64,000 nucleotides of DNA from Pelagibacterales bacterium MED-G40. GTDB lineage: Bacteria; Pseudomonadota; Alphaproteobacteria; Pelagibacterales; Pelagibacteraceae. Below, in pieces: positions 12,200 to 23,047 of the stretch. The position numbers and the translations under genes are program-made. Below the pieces are notes generated by a model. The model worked only from the letters and a program-made list of their open reading frames with translations, made no database searches and had not been told where the DNA came from. The DNA lies in NCBI GenBank assembly GCA_002457515.1, contig NTJN01000002.1, positions 141,873 through 205,872 of the forward strand, in the 5' to 3' direction. How positions within the stretch are numbered: position 1 is the stretch's first letter; each line of letters opens with the position of its first letter.

Positions 12200-12958
12200 A
12201 TGAGATATTTAATTGGAGATATTGGAAATACTTTAACAAAATTATCGATATTTAATTCTAAATTTAAAATAGTCAAATCTTATCATATTGATACAGCTAA
12301 GCTTAATAATAAAAAATTTTTATCAAATTATCTCAAAAGAATTATAAAAAAAGATATCAATAAAAAAATATTATTTTCTAGCGTAGTTCCAGAAATTTAT
12401 TATAAATTAAAGAGCTATTTTAAAAAAAAGAACTTTATTTGCTATGAAATTAAAGATTTGAAAATAGAAAAAATTATAAAAACAAAAGTAAAAAATATTT
12501 CACAAGTTGGTTCTGACCGTTTATCTAATGCTATTGGTTCATATGTTTTTTATAAAAAAGACAGTTTAATAATAGATTTTGGAACTGCTACAACTTTTGA
12601 TGTTGTAAAACATCCAGGCGTTTATGATGGAGGCGTTATAGCCCCTGGAATAAATTTATCAATATTAAATCTGAATAAGGCCACTGCTTTGCTTCCTATT
12701 TTTAAACTAAAGAAAATAATCAAAACCTATGGTAAAAACACTAAAGAAGCACTTAATGCAGGTTTTTTATGGGGTTACCAAGGGTTAATAAATAATATTG
12801 TCAAAAAAATAAATGCAACAAGCAAAAATAATTATAAAATTATACTTACTGGTGGATATGCAGCTCATTTTAAAAAGTATATTTTAAAAAAATCAATTAT
12901 AGATAAAAATATTACAATAAAGGGTGTAATGGAAATTTATAAAAGATTAATTTTATGA
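12200..12958 (+). CDS. coaX: Type III pantothenate kinase
   Basis: DIGNTLTK, SQVGSDRLSNAIG, IDFGTATTFDVV, GGVIAPGI, LTGGYA motifs. Confidence 0.95.
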   Translation: MRYLIGDIGNTLTKLSIFNSKFKIVKSYHIDTAKLNNKKFLSNYLKRIIKKDINKKILFSSVVPEIYYKLKSYFKKKNFICYEIKDLKIEKIIKTKVKNISQVGSDRLSNAIGSYVFYKKDSLIIDFGTATTFDVVKHPGVYDGGVIAPGINLSILNLNKATALLPIFKLKKIIKTYGKNTKEALNAGFLWGYQGLINNIVKKINATSKNNYKIILTGGYAAHFKKYILKKSIIDKNITIKGVMEIYKRLIL

Positions 12959-14616
12959 ATAAAGATGAATTAATTTTTTGCCCTCTAGGGGGCTCAGGTG
13001 AAATAGGGGCTAACTTGAATTTGTATGCCTATGGATCGGAGGATAATCAAAAGTGGATCATAGTCGATATGGGAGTTACTTTTGCAGATGACTCTTTACC
13101 TGGAATAGATTTAATATATCCAGATCCCGGTTTTATTTTAGATAAAAAAAATGATTTATTAGGTATTGTTTTAACTCACGCTCACGAAGATCACATAGGA
13201 GCTGTTACACATATTTGGCCAGACTTAAAATGTAAAATTTTTGCTACCCCATTTACTGCAGCTTTAATAGAAGAAAAATTTAAAGAAAAAAAGATAGATA
13301 TTTCAAATCATTTAAAAATTATTCAGCTAAATGGGAAAATCAATTTAGGCCCCTTTAAAATTGATTTCATAACTTTAACTCATTCTATACTGGAACCGAA
13401 CGGGTTATGCATTACCACACCTTCTGGAACAGTTTTGCATACCGGAGATTGGAAAGTGGATCCTAACCCGCTTATTGGTAAAAACATAGATAAAGAAAAG
13501 TTAATAGAAATAGGAAAGAAAGGTGTTCTAGCCATGATATGTGATTCAACAAATGTTTTTAGTGAAGGACGAGCAGGATCAGAAGCCGACGTGAGAGATA
13601 GCCTAGCCAGAATAATGGAATTAAAAACTAAAAAAATCATTGTTACTTCTTTCGCTTCTAATGTAGCTCGAATGGAAACAATATTTTATTGTGCAAAAAA
13701 AACTGGGAGAAACATTTGTTTAGTCGGACGTTCAATGCACCGAATATACAAAGCAGCAAGAAAATGTGGATATTTACAGAATTTAATAGAGCCTCTTGAA
13801 CCAAGAGAGGCAAAAAAAATACCAAGAGATAAAATTATATACCTTTGTACAGGAAGCCAAGGTGAACCTATGGGAGCAATGAATCGTATTGTAAATGGAA
13901 TACACCCTGATGTTTTTTTGGAAAAAGGCGATTCTGTTATTTTTTCTTCAAAAATAATTCCTGGAAATGAAAAAAAATTATATAAATTACAAAATCTAAT
14001 TACCAAAGAAGATGCAGAAATAGTTACTGAAGAAAATGCTTTTGTACATGTATCTGGTCATCCCAATAGAGAAGATTTGAAGGATATGTACAATTGGGTA
14101 AAACCAAATTGTGTTATACCAGTTCATGGAGAACACAGACATATGAAAGAACACGCAAATTTTGCAAAAAAAATGCAAATACCTCAAACTCTATTGATAG
14201 AGAATGGTGATATCATAAAAATTTATTCAGACAAGACGCCAAAAATTATTGATAAAGCACCAATTGGAAGAATGTATTTAGATGGTTCCGTAAAAGTGAG
14301 TGAAGATTCACAATCTATTAAAGAAAGAAAAAATCTATCTATAAATGGCTATTTAGAGGTCACACTAATTGTTTCAAATAATGGTAAGGTTAAAAGACCA
14401 ATTATTTCTTGTAAAGGAATCCCAGAAGATGAAATTAACCAAAATTTTATTTTTGATATGGAGAGTGAAATTATTGATACATGCAGATCATTTTCATTAC
14501 AAAGCAAAAAACAAGAAAAGAATCTTATTGAGGTCTTAAAACAAAATTGCAGAAAGATGGTAAAAGAAAGAACTGGTAAAAAACCTTATACAAATATTAA
14601 CATTGCAAGAATTTAG
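12955..14616 (+). CDS. rnj: Ribonuclease J
   Basis: Metallo-beta-lactamase HAHEDHIGA, beta-CASP motifs, VSGHPNREDLKDMYNWVKPNCVIPVHGEHRH. Confidence 0.96.
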   Translation: MNKDELIFCPLGGSGEIGANLNLYAYGSEDNQKWIIVDMGVTFADDSLPGIDLIYPDPGFILDKKNDLLGIVLTHAHEDHIGAVTHIWPDLKCKIFATPFTAALIEEKFKEKKIDISNHLKIIQLNGKINLGPFKIDFITLTHSILEPNGLCITTPSGTVLHTGDWKVDPNPLIGKNIDKEKLIEIGKKGVLAMICDSTNVFSEGRAGSEADVRDSLARIMELKTKKIIVTSFASNVARMETIFYCAKKTGRNICLVGRSMHRIYKAARKCGYLQNLIEPLEPREAKKIPRDKIIYLCTGSQGEPMGAMNRIVNGIHPDVFLEKGDSVIFSSKIIPGNEKKLYKLQNLITKEDAEIVTEENAFVHVSGHPNREDLKDMYNWVKPNCVIPVHGEHRHMKEHANFAKKMQIPQTLLIENGDIIKIYSDKTPKIIDKAPIGRMYLDGSVKVSEDSQSIKERKNLSINGYLEVTLIVSNNGKVKRPIISCKGIPEDEINQNFIFDMESEIIDTCRSFSLQSKKQEKNLIEVLKQNCRKMVKERTGKKPYTNINIARI

Positions 14617-14671
14617 TTGTATTTTCCTGTAAGATTAATAAGTTCTTATTTAATTTGGAGTATTTATAACG

Positions 14672-15994
14672 ATGTTATTATCAAAACTACTAATTCCTAT
14701 TACTAAAGACCTACCTTCAGACGCTAAAATTAAATCTCATCAATTAATGCTGAGGACAGGTATGATTAGACAATCTTCGGCTGGCATTTATTCTTGGCTG
14801 CCTTTAGGTTTTAAAGTTATGAAAAAAATTGAACAAATCGTTAGGGAAGAACAAAATAAAATTGGTGCTCAAGAGATGTTGATGCCTACAATTCAATCGG
14901 CTGATATTTGGAAAGAGAGCGGAAGATACGATGACTATGGAGAAGAAATGCTAAGAATAAAAGATCGTCAAGGAAGAGAAATGCTTTATGGTCCAACTAA
15001 CGAAGAGCTTGTAACTGAGATATTTCGTTCAAGTGTAAAATCATATAAGTCACTTCCACAAATGCTTTATCATATTCAATGGAAGTTCAGAGATGAAGTT
15101 AGACCAAGATTTGGCGTGATGAGATGTAGAGAATTTTTTATGAAAGATGCATATTCATTTGATATTGATGAGGACTCAGCAAAAAAATCTTACAATAAAA
15201 TGTTTTTTTCTTATCTAAATACATTTAAAAGATTGGACTTACAGGCTATACCAATGGCAGCAGACACTGGGCCTATAGGGGGAGACTTATCTCATGAGTT
15301 TGTTATTTTAGCTGAAACTGGAGAAAGCAAAATATATGCAGATAAAAAAATTTTTGAGGTTAATTTAAGTAATTTTAAATTTGATGATAAGTCTTTAGAA
15401 AAAATGCGAAAAGATTTTTCATCTTTTTATGCAGTAACAGATGAAAAATTTAAAAAAGAAGAATTTGATAAAAGCGTCGATAAATCTAACCAAATTATTA
15501 CAAAAGGAATAGAGGTTGGTCACATTTTTTATTTTGGAGATAAATATTCTAAACCTTTGAATTGTTTTGTCGACTCTAAAGATGGAAAAAAAGATTTAGT
15601 CAAAATGGGATCTTATGGAATAGGTGTTTCGAGACTAGTTGGAGCAATTATAGAAGCCAAATACAATAATGAAATTATGAAATGGCCAAAGGCAGTTTCA
15701 CCTTTCGACGTTGTTATCATTCCAAGCATAAGTAAAAATAATAATGAAAACATGGTAAAAGCAAAGAAAATTTACGATGAATTAAAAAAACAAAATATTG
15801 ACGCATTGTTAGATGATGTTGATGAAAATATGTCTATAAAATTTAAAAAACATGACTTAATAGGAGTTCCTTTTCAAATTATTTTAGGATCAAAATCAAC
15901 AGAAAACAAATTTGAATTTAAAGAAATAAATAAAAATGCCCAAATATTAAGTCTCGAAGAAATAAAACAAAAACTTAAAAAACAAATTGTTTAA
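14672..15994 (+). CDS. proS: Prolyl-tRNA synthetase (short alphaproteobacterial type)
   Basis: RTGMIRQSSAGIYSWLPLGFKVMKKIEQIVREE, GPTNEELVTEIFR, FRDEVRPRFGVMRCREFFMKDAYSF; 440 aa. Confidence 0.97.
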   Translation: MLLSKLLIPITKDLPSDAKIKSHQLMLRTGMIRQSSAGIYSWLPLGFKVMKKIEQIVREEQNKIGAQEMLMPTIQSADIWKESGRYDDYGEEMLRIKDRQGREMLYGPTNEELVTEIFRSSVKSYKSLPQMLYHIQWKFRDEVRPRFGVMRCREFFMKDAYSFDIDEDSAKKSYNKMFFSYLNTFKRLDLQAIPMAADTGPIGGDLSHEFVILAETGESKIYADKKIFEVNLSNFKFDDKSLEKMRKDFSSFYAVTDEKFKKEEFDKSVDKSNQIITKGIEVGHIFYFGDKYSKPLNCFVDSKDGKKDLVKMGSYGIGVSRLVGAIIEAKYNNEIMKWPKAVSPFDVVIIPSISKNNNENMVKAKKIYDELKKQNIDALLDDVDENMSIKFKKHDLIGVPFQIILGSKSTENKFEFKEINKNAQILSLEEIKQKLKKQIV

Positions 15995-17219
15995 CAAAGT
16001 TGAAAGACTAATTTCATCAAGAAATTTAAGACCTAAAAAAAAAGAGGGTTTCTTAAAAATTATATCTATTTTTTCATTCTTAGGGATAATGCTTGGTGTA
16101 ACAATACTGATAATCGTTATGTCAGTAATGAATGGTTTTAGATCAGAACTAACAAATAAAATTATTGGATTTAACCCACACATTGTAGTCAAGCCCTATA
16201 GCAAACCCATAGATAAATTTTTTAAAGATTCTTTAAAAAAAAAATATGAAAATTTTCAAATTGCCAATTCATATACAGGTGAAGGCGTTATCTTAATTAA
16301 AAATAATGCAAAAGGAGTATTAGTAAAAGGCGTAGATAATAAAAAAAATCATAATTTAGTATTCATTAAAGAGAAAATTATTGATGGAAAATTTGAGAAT
16401 TTTGAAAAGGGAAAATTAATTATAGGAAATGAATTAGCAATCAGTTTAAACGTTGTAGTAGGCGATAAACTAAATTTAATGTCATCTACATTTATTAATA
16501 CTCCGCTTGGAGGAGTTCCTTTGCAGCAAAACTTTGAAATAGCTGGAGTTTTTAACAGTGGCTTCTATGAGTTTGATCAAAATGTTGTGTTCATAGGTCT
16601 TAATGATGCACTATCTTTATTTGATAAAACTGAAAAAGATTTAAGTTTAGAAATTAATTTAAATAAACCACTTAAAGCAGATTTTTATAAAAAAGAAATA
16701 GAAGAGATGAATGAAAGTTTCTATGTTTATTCTTGGGCAGATTTGAACAAATCTTTCTTCAGTGCTTTAAAAATGGAGAGAAATATTATGTTTATAATTT
16801 TAACTTTAATTATTATTGTAGCAGCGTTTAATATTATTTCTGGTTTAACTATTTTAATTAAAAATAAAACTAAAGAAATTGCAATATTTAAAACTTTAGG
16901 CTTAAGTAAAAACTCAATAATTAAATCTTTTTTTTTAACAGGCTTTACTATCGGTTTATTAGCTTCAATATCTGGTGTGATTTTGGGTGTAATATTTTCA
17001 TTTTACATAGAGGAAATAAGATTTTTTATTTCATCAACATTTAATTTAGAAATTTTCCCTGCTGACATTTATTTTTTAGATGAGTTACCAAGCGAAATTA
17101 ATCCAATTTCTATTGGCATTATATTTATATTTTCAATTTTAATCACTGCTTTAGCATCATTTTTTCCTGCTAAAGTAATATCAAAAATGAATGTGACGAA
17201 AGCACTGAAGTATGAATAA
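15987..17219 (+). CDS. lolC: Lipoprotein-releasing ABC transporter permease (LolC/LolE family)
   Basis: FLGIMLGVTILIIVMSVMNGFR, C-terminal FtsX-like permease domain; TTG start overlapping proS; next to lolD. Confidence 0.92.
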   Translation: MFNKVERLISSRNLRPKKKEGFLKIISIFSFLGIMLGVTILIIVMSVMNGFRSELTNKIIGFNPHIVVKPYSKPIDKFFKDSLKKKYENFQIANSYTGEGVILIKNNAKGVLVKGVDNKKNHNLVFIKEKIIDGKFENFEKGKLIIGNELAISLNVVVGDKLNLMSSTFINTPLGGVPLQQNFEIAGVFNSGFYEFDQNVVFIGLNDALSLFDKTEKDLSLEINLNKPLKADFYKKEIEEMNESFYVYSWADLNKSFFSALKMERNIMFIILTLIIIVAAFNIISGLTILIKNKTKEIAIFKTLGLSKNSIIKSFFLTGFTIGLLASISGVILGVIFSFYIEEIRFFISSTFNLEIFPADIYFLDELPSEINPISIGIIFIFSILITALASFFPAKVISKMNVTKALKYE

Positions 17220-17898
17220 ATTTTTAATAGAAGCAAAAAAAGTTAAGAAAACTTTTTCACACAAAAATGGGCAAATTCATGTTTTTAAAGATGTAAATTT
17301 AAGTGTTAAACCAGGTGATTTAGTTGCTCTAGTAGGTCCGTCCGGTTCGGGAAAATCTTCTTTTTTACATTTACTTTCATTATTGGATAGTCCAACCTCA
17401 GGTCAGATTATATTTTTAGGAAAAAACTCTAAAAACTTCTCTGAAAATCAAAAAAATCAAATAAGGCAAAAAAAAATCTCAATAATTTTTCAAGATAATA
17501 ACTTACTATCTGATTTTACGACTGTCGAAAATGTATTAATGCCTCTAATTATTCGAGGAGAAAACTACAAAACCTCTCTTAATAAAGCAAAAAAAGTACT
17601 TAAAGAGGTTAATTTAATTGACAGGACAAACCATTTTCCAAATGAATTATCTGGCGGAGAACAACAAAGAGTTGCAATAGCAAGATCTTTAATAGCAGAA
17701 ACTGATTTAATACTAGCTGATGAACCAACAGGAAACTTAGATTATAAAACTTCTCAAGATGTTTTTTCTTATTTTCTTAAATTAAAAAGACTTAACAAAA
17801 CTATTATTTATGCAACTCATAATAGAGAGCTTGCTAACAAAGCAGATTATAAGTTGAGTATTTCTAATGGTAATATAAAAAGGATTAATGGCAAATGA
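17212..17898 (+). CDS. lolD: Lipoprotein-releasing ABC transporter ATP-binding protein
   Basis: Walker A GPSGSGKSS, signature ELSGGEQQRVAIARSL, Walker B LILADEPTGNLD. Confidence 0.95.
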   Translation: MNKFLIEAKKVKKTFSHKNGQIHVFKDVNLSVKPGDLVALVGPSGSGKSSFLHLLSLLDSPTSGQIIFLGKNSKNFSENQKNQIRQKKISIIFQDNNLLSDFTTVENVLMPLIIRGENYKTSLNKAKKVLKEVNLIDRTNHFPNELSGGEQQRVAIARSLIAETDLILADEPTGNLDYKTSQDVFSYFLKLKRLNKTIIYATHNRELANKADYKLSISNGNIKRINGK

Positions 17899-20800
17899 CG
17901 CTAATCAATTTTCTTACTTCAAAATTCACTCAGAATATTCTATTTGCGAAGGTGCAATTAAAATCGATGATCTAGCAAAAACCTGCAAAGAATATAAAAT
18001 TAAATCAGTCGGATTATGTGACAGCTATAATTTGTGTGGGGCTTTAGAATTTGCAGAAAAACTGAGCAAATCTGGTTCACATCCAATAATAGGAACACAA
18101 GTTAATTTTAAATTTGGTAGTGAAATAGGAAAAATTCCATTATTCGCCACTACAGAGAAGGGATACAAAAATCTTATCAAACTATCCTCTAAAAGTTACC
18201 TAGAAAATGATGATATTAGTGAACCACACTGTACGCTTTCAGACTTAAAGAAACTGCATGAAGACCTAATAATATTAACAGGTGGGCATTTTGATTTTTT
18301 TGGCAATTTGTTCAAATTAAACAAAAATAAAATTATATCAGAGATTTTACTAGACTTAAAAAAGGTTTTTAAAGAAAGAATATATATTGAGTTACAAAGA
18401 CATAAAGAACCAGGCGAAAAAAGTTTTGAAAATTTTTTAATTAACTTATCTTCGACTACTCAACTACCTTTAATAGCTTCTCAGGAAGTATATTATTTAA
18501 AAAAAGATATGTTCGAAGCACATGATGCACTAATTTGCATAGGTGAAAAAAGTTTTATAGATGACCAAAGTAGAAAAAGATATAGTAGTGAGCACTATTT
18601 AAAGGACTCTGATAGTCTTAAAAAACTTTTTAGTGATTTGCCTGAAGCATTAGAAAATAATTATAATTTTCCTTTTAGATTTAACTTTAAACCTAAAAAA
18701 TCCTTGCCAATTTTGCCTTCAATTAAAAAGAAAAATCAAAGTTTGGAGGAAGAACTATTTTTGCAAGCAAAAAGTGGTTTAGATAAGAGATTTAAAAGTT
18801 TTGACTCAAATAAGATTAAAAATAAGGAGGTTTATGAAAAAAGACTTTCACACGAATTAAATATTATTAAAAAAATGAATTACGCAGGGTATTTTTTAAT
18901 TGTTTCAGACTATATTCGATGGGCAAAGCAAAATAAAATTCCTGTAGGACCAGGCAGAGGGTCAGGTGCTGGTTCTTTAGTAGCTTACTCCCTAGATATC
19001 ACTGATCTTGATCCTTTAGAATTCAACTTAATTTTTGAAAGATTCTTAAATCCTGACAGAATCTCAATGCCTGATTTTGATATAGATTTTTGTGAGGAAA
19101 AAAGAGATTTGGTTTTTAAATACCTAAAGTCAAAATATCTTAACGGGGTAGCTCACATAATTACTTTTGGAAAACTTAAAGCAAGAATGGCTTTAAGGGA
19201 TGTTGGAAGAGTTTTAGGACTTCCTTATGGACATGTTGATAAAATATGTAAAATGATACCATTTGATCCTTCTCGTCCTTTAACCTTGCAAGAGTCAATA
19301 GACAGAGAACCTAGATTTAAAGATGAGATTAGACAAAATAAAAAAGTTGAAAAGTTAATAGAACTGTCACTAAAATTAGAGGGAATAAATAGAAATATGG
19401 CAACTCATGCTGCTGGAGTAGTTATTGCTGGAGAAACTTTATCTGAACAGGTTCCTTTATATAAAGACAATAGCTCGAACCTAATTCTCCCATCTACTCA
19501 ATTTAATATGCATTCATCTGAGGATGCTGGGTTAGTAAAATTTGATATTTTAGGTTTAAAAACATTAACAGTGATAAGCAAAACTTTAAAAATGCTCTCT
19601 CAAAAAAATATTAAATTAGATATTAGCAAAATTAATCTTCAAGATGAAAATGTTTTTAAACTTTTGTCAACGGGAGAAACTACTGGACTTTTTCAAGTTG
19701 AAAGTACCGGAGTAAGAGAATCTTTGAAACAAATGAAACCAAATAAATTTGAGGATATTATAGCGTTGGTAGCATTATACAGACCAGGGCCAATGAATAA
19801 TATTCCTATCTATAACGATTGTAAAAATGGCTTAAAAAAGCCAGATTATATTCATCCATCCCTAGAAAAAATACTTAAACCTACTTATGGAATAATAATT
19901 TACCAAGAACAAGTGATGCAAATCGCTCAAACTCTTGCAGGATTTACTGCTGGTGAGGCAGACATCTTAAGAAAAGCAATGGGTAAAAAGAAAAGAGCAG
20001 AGCTAGAAAAACAAAAGGAAAGATTTATTAATGGAGCTGTAAAAAATGGAATTAAAAAAGATTTAGCTAATTTTATATTTCAAAAAATAACACCTTTCGC
20101 TGAGTATGGATTTAACAAAAGTCATGCTGCTGCTTATGCTTTGATTGCTTATCAGACGGCTTTTTTAAAAACATATTATAAAGAAGATTTTATAGCTGCA
20201 ACAATGTCTACTGAATTAAATAGTACAAATAAATTAAGAGAGTTTGTAGAGGAATTAAAAAGACTAAAAATTGAAGTGGTTAAACCTTGTATCAACAGTT
20301 GTTTTGCAGAGTTTAAAGCTGAAAAAAATAAAATTTTTTATGGTTTATCAGCTATTAAAAACGTAGGTTTTGAAGCAGTATCAAATATTATCGCTGAAAG
20401 AAAAAAAAATGGAAAATTTAAGTCAATTCATGATTTTATAAAAAGAGTAAATCCAAAAGATGTTAATAAACTTCAGTTAGAAGGTCTTGTTAAAGCTGGA
20501 GCTTTTGATTTATTAGAGAAAAATAGATCAAAATTATTTTTTTCAATTCCAAAAATTATTTTGACAGTTAAAAGCCTTTATGAAGAAAAAATTAGTAATC
20601 AAACTAATCTTTTTGGCGAAGATGAAGATAGTTCTAATAAAATACTTGAGTTTGAAAATCAAACTATGTGGACAAAGAAAGAGATATTAGCGGAGGAATT
20701 TTCCTCACTTGGATTTTATATTTCAGATCACCCGTTAAATGAATACAAAGATTTATTTTCTCAATTAAAAATTATATCTTATAAGGACTTCATAGCGAGC

Positions 20801-21286
20801 AATGAAAAAGAATCTTTAGTAGCTGGAACAATAATGTCCATACAGGAAAAAAAGAGTTCAAAAGGAACAGCTTTTTCAATTATAAAATTTAGTGATAATA
20901 GCGGTGAATATGAGATATTTTTATTTTCTGAACTCTTAATTAGTAATAGGGATAGACTTAAAGAGTCTAATTCATTTGTACTTACTCTTCAAAAAGATAA
21001 ATTTTTTGAAAATAATGGCACATCAAGAATAAATGTTAGAAAAATTTTAGATATGAATGAACTTGTAAACAAATCATACAAAAAAGTTTCAATTGAACTT
21101 AATGACAATTACAATTTAGAGGATCTTAAATCAGTTTTGAAAGAGGAAGGCGAGACACAAATAAATATCCTTGTAAAGGATAAAAATAAAACTTTGGCAT
21201 TCCAACTAGAAAGAACAAGAAAATTTGATTTTAATATATTTAACGACATTAAAAGCAAACAATACGTTAAAAAAATACATTTTTAG
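17888..21286 (+). CDS. dnaE: DNA polymerase III subunit alpha
   Basis: PHP domain HSEYSICEGAI, GPGRGSGAGSLVAYSLDITDLDP, PDFDIDFCEEKRD; 1132 aa. Confidence 0.98.
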   Translation: MANDANQFSYFKIHSEYSICEGAIKIDDLAKTCKEYKIKSVGLCDSYNLCGALEFAEKLSKSGSHPIIGTQVNFKFGSEIGKIPLFATTEKGYKNLIKLSSKSYLENDDISEPHCTLSDLKKLHEDLIILTGGHFDFFGNLFKLNKNKIISEILLDLKKVFKERIYIELQRHKEPGEKSFENFLINLSSTTQLPLIASQEVYYLKKDMFEAHDALICIGEKSFIDDQSRKRYSSEHYLKDSDSLKKLFSDLPEALENNYNFPFRFNFKPKKSLPILPSIKKKNQSLEEELFLQAKSGLDKRFKSFDSNKIKNKEVYEKRLSHELNIIKKMNYAGYFLIVSDYIRWAKQNKIPVGPGRGSGAGSLVAYSLDITDLDPLEFNLIFERFLNPDRISMPDFDIDFCEEKRDLVFKYLKSKYLNGVAHIITFGKLKARMALRDVGRVLGLPYGHVDKICKMIPFDPSRPLTLQESIDREPRFKDEIRQNKKVEKLIELSLKLEGINRNMATHAAGVVIAGETLSEQVPLYKDNSSNLILPSTQFNMHSSEDAGLVKFDILGLKTLTVISKTLKMLSQKNIKLDISKINLQDENVFKLLSTGETTGLFQVESTGVRESLKQMKPNKFEDIIALVALYRPGPMNNIPIYNDCKNGLKKPDYIHPSLEKILKPTYGIIIYQEQVMQIAQTLAGFTAGEADILRKAMGKKKRAELEKQKERFINGAVKNGIKKDLANFIFQKITPFAEYGFNKSHAAAYALIAYQTAFLKTYYKEDFIAATMSTELNSTNKLREFVEELKRLKIEVVKPCINSCFAEFKAEKNKIFYGLSAIKNVGFEAVSNIIAERKKNGKFKSIHDFIKRVNPKDVNKLQLEGLVKAGAFDLLEKNRSKLFFSIPKIILTVKSLYEEKISNQTNLFGEDEDSSNKILEFENQTMWTKKEILAEEFSSLGFYISDHPLNEYKDLFSQLKIISYKDFIASNEKESLVAGTIMSIQEKKSSKGTAFSIIKFSDNSGEYEIFLFSELLISNRDRLKESNSFVLTLQKDKFFENNGTSRINVRKILDMNELVNKSYKKVSIELNDNYNLEDLKSVLKEEGETQINILVKDKNKTLAFQLERTRKFDFNIFNDIKSKQYVKKIHF

Positions 21287-21341
21287 CATCTTGCTTTTTC
21301 TTACAATTAATTATATCAAAGCTTAATTTCGCACACAGTTT

Positions 21342-21398
21342 TAAGGGTTTATAGCCTTACCGGTCCAAATTTTGGAGTTACTGTGGTGGATTAACCGG
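21342..21398 (+). promoter_or_regulatory. Putative structured 5' leader of rpsB (candidate S2 autoregulatory RNA)
   Basis: Adjacent complementary segments: TAAGG(21342-21346)/CCTTA(21355-21359) and CCGGT(21360-21364)/ACCGG(21394-21398), the latter ending 8 nt before the rpsB ATG at 21407. Confidence 0.55.
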
Positions 21399-21406
21399 AA
21401 AAATTT

Positions 21407-22171
21407 ATGAACGTACCTGAAGTAGACATAAAACAACTATTAGAAGCTGGGGTCCACCTCGGACACAAAACTCTCAGATGGAATCCAAAAATGAAGAGAT
21501 ACATTTTTGGTGAGAAAAATTCTATTCATATTATCGACTTAACACAAACGGTAGTTTTTTTAAAAAGTGCTTTGTCTGCAGTTCACAAATGCATTTCAAC
21601 TGGAGGAAAAATTTTAATTGTTTCAACAAAGAAGCAAGCATCTGAACAAGTTAGTGTATTAGCACAAGAGACCGGACAGTTTTTTGTAAATTATAGATGG
21701 TTAGGTGGAATGCTTACAAATTGGAACACAATTCAAAATTCTATCAAAAGAATGAAACTTTTGGATGATCAGTTATCAAAAGATGATATCGGATTTACAA
21801 AAAAGGAGATTTTAAAATTAAACAAGGAAAGAGATAAACTTAAAAGATCTTTAGGCGGTATAGCTGAAATGAAAAAAGTTCCAGAGATGATATTTATAAT
21901 TGATACAAATGTTGAATCTTTAGCTGTAAAAGAAGCTATTAAACTAAATATACCTATTGTTGGAATATTAGATACTAATTCAGATCCAACAAATATTAAG
22001 TTTCCAATTCCAGGAAATGATGACGCTAGAAGATCTATTAATCTTTATTGCGATCTTCTTAAAAACACAATTTCAGATGCATCAAAAAATATTCAGGTAA
22101 AAGAAGATAAAAAAGAAGAAAAGAAAAAAATAGAAAAAAAAATAGAAAAAAATATTAAAGTCAAGAAGTAA
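21407..22171 (+). CDS. rpsB: 30S ribosomal protein S2
   Basis: LLEAGVHLGHKTLRWNPKMKRYIFGEKN, RWLGGMLTNW; K/E-rich C-terminal tail. Confidence 0.99.
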   Translation: MNVPEVDIKQLLEAGVHLGHKTLRWNPKMKRYIFGEKNSIHIIDLTQTVVFLKSALSAVHKCISTGGKILIVSTKKQASEQVSVLAQETGQFFVNYRWLGGMLTNWNTIQNSIKRMKLLDDQLSKDDIGFTKKEILKLNKERDKLKRSLGGIAEMKKVPEMIFIIDTNVESLAVKEAIKLNIPIVGILDTNSDPTNIKFPIPGNDDARRSINLYCDLLKNTISDASKNIQVKEDKKEEKKKIEKKIEKNIKVKK

Positions 22172-22193
22172 CTTGCTTAATCTTATCACTAAT

Positions 22194-23042
22194 ATGTCAA
22201 ATAAAGATTTACTGGAGAATATTAAAAAATTAAGAGAACTTACTGGAGTGGGTTTTAAAGACTGTAAATTAGCAATCGATGAAAATAATGGAGATATAGA
22301 AAAATCAATAGAGTTTCTAAGAAAAAAAGGTATCGCAAAAGCATCAAAAAAAATGAGTAGAACGGCTTCAGAAGGTTTGGCTTTAGTAAATACAAAAGAT
22401 GGAGAAATATCATTAATAGAAATTAATAGCGAAACAGACTTTGTTGCAAAAAATAAAGATTTTATTTCTTTTTGTAAAGAATTATCAAATATATGTTTTA
22501 ACAATAAAGGAGACATTAAAAAAATTGAGTCTTCTAAAATGAAAAATAATATGTTGGTAAAAGATAACTTAGTAGATCTAATTTCAAAAATTGGTGAAAA
22601 AATTACAATTAGAAGATCAAAATTCTTTGATAATAAAAATGGCAGCAACTTCCATTATGTTCATAATGCAATTGAACAAAATATAGGCAAGATAATTTCT
22701 GTTGTAAAATTAAGTGATGAAACAAAAGATAAAAATAGAGAAATAGGTATTAAGTTGGCCATGCATATCGCAGCTTCTAACCCACTATCAGTTGATAAAA
22801 ATGATTTGGATAAAAAAATTTTAGATAAAGAACTAGAAATTATCAAAGCTGAATTATCAAACTCAGGAAAAGAAGACGATATGATTGAAAAAATATCAAA
22901 AGGTAAATTAAATAAGTTTATATCTGACAATACTTTAGTAAATCAAATATGGATTATGGACCCTAAAAAGAAAGTATCTGATATACTCCAAGGTATAAAA
23001 GTATTAAGTTTTACTAGATACAAGGTTGGGGAAGGTGTTTAG
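22194..23042 (+). CDS. tsf: Elongation factor Ts
   Basis: IKKLRELTGVGFKDCKLAI, INSETDFVAKN, HIAASNP; ORF opens at 22173 (TTG) but ATG at 22194 fits EF-Ts better. Confidence 0.97.
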   Translation: MSNKDLLENIKKLRELTGVGFKDCKLAIDENNGDIEKSIEFLRKKGIAKASKKMSRTASEGLALVNTKDGEISLIEINSETDFVAKNKDFISFCKELSNICFNNKGDIKKIESSKMKNNMLVKDNLVDLISKIGEKITIRRSKFFDNKNGSNFHYVHNAIEQNIGKIISVVKLSDETKDKNREIGIKLAMHIAASNPLSVDKNDLDKKILDKELEIIKAELSNSGKEDDMIEKISKGKLNKFISDNTLVNQIWIMDPKKKVSDILQGIKVLSFTRYKVGEGV

Positions 23043-23047
23043 ATTAT

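Noticed and set aside
14672-15994. Truncated prolyl-tRNA synthetase
   Set aside because: About 440 aa is the normal length of the alphaproteobacterial form lacking the editing insertion domain.
15987-17898. Single LolC/E-type permease as a missing LolE
   Set aside because: A single permease gene with lolD is ordinary outside gammaproteobacteria.
22082-22648. 188-aa minus-strand ORF opposite rpsB tail/tsf
   Set aside because: Phe/Leu-rich reverse reading of the K/E-rich rpsB and tsf coding sequence; artefact of composition.
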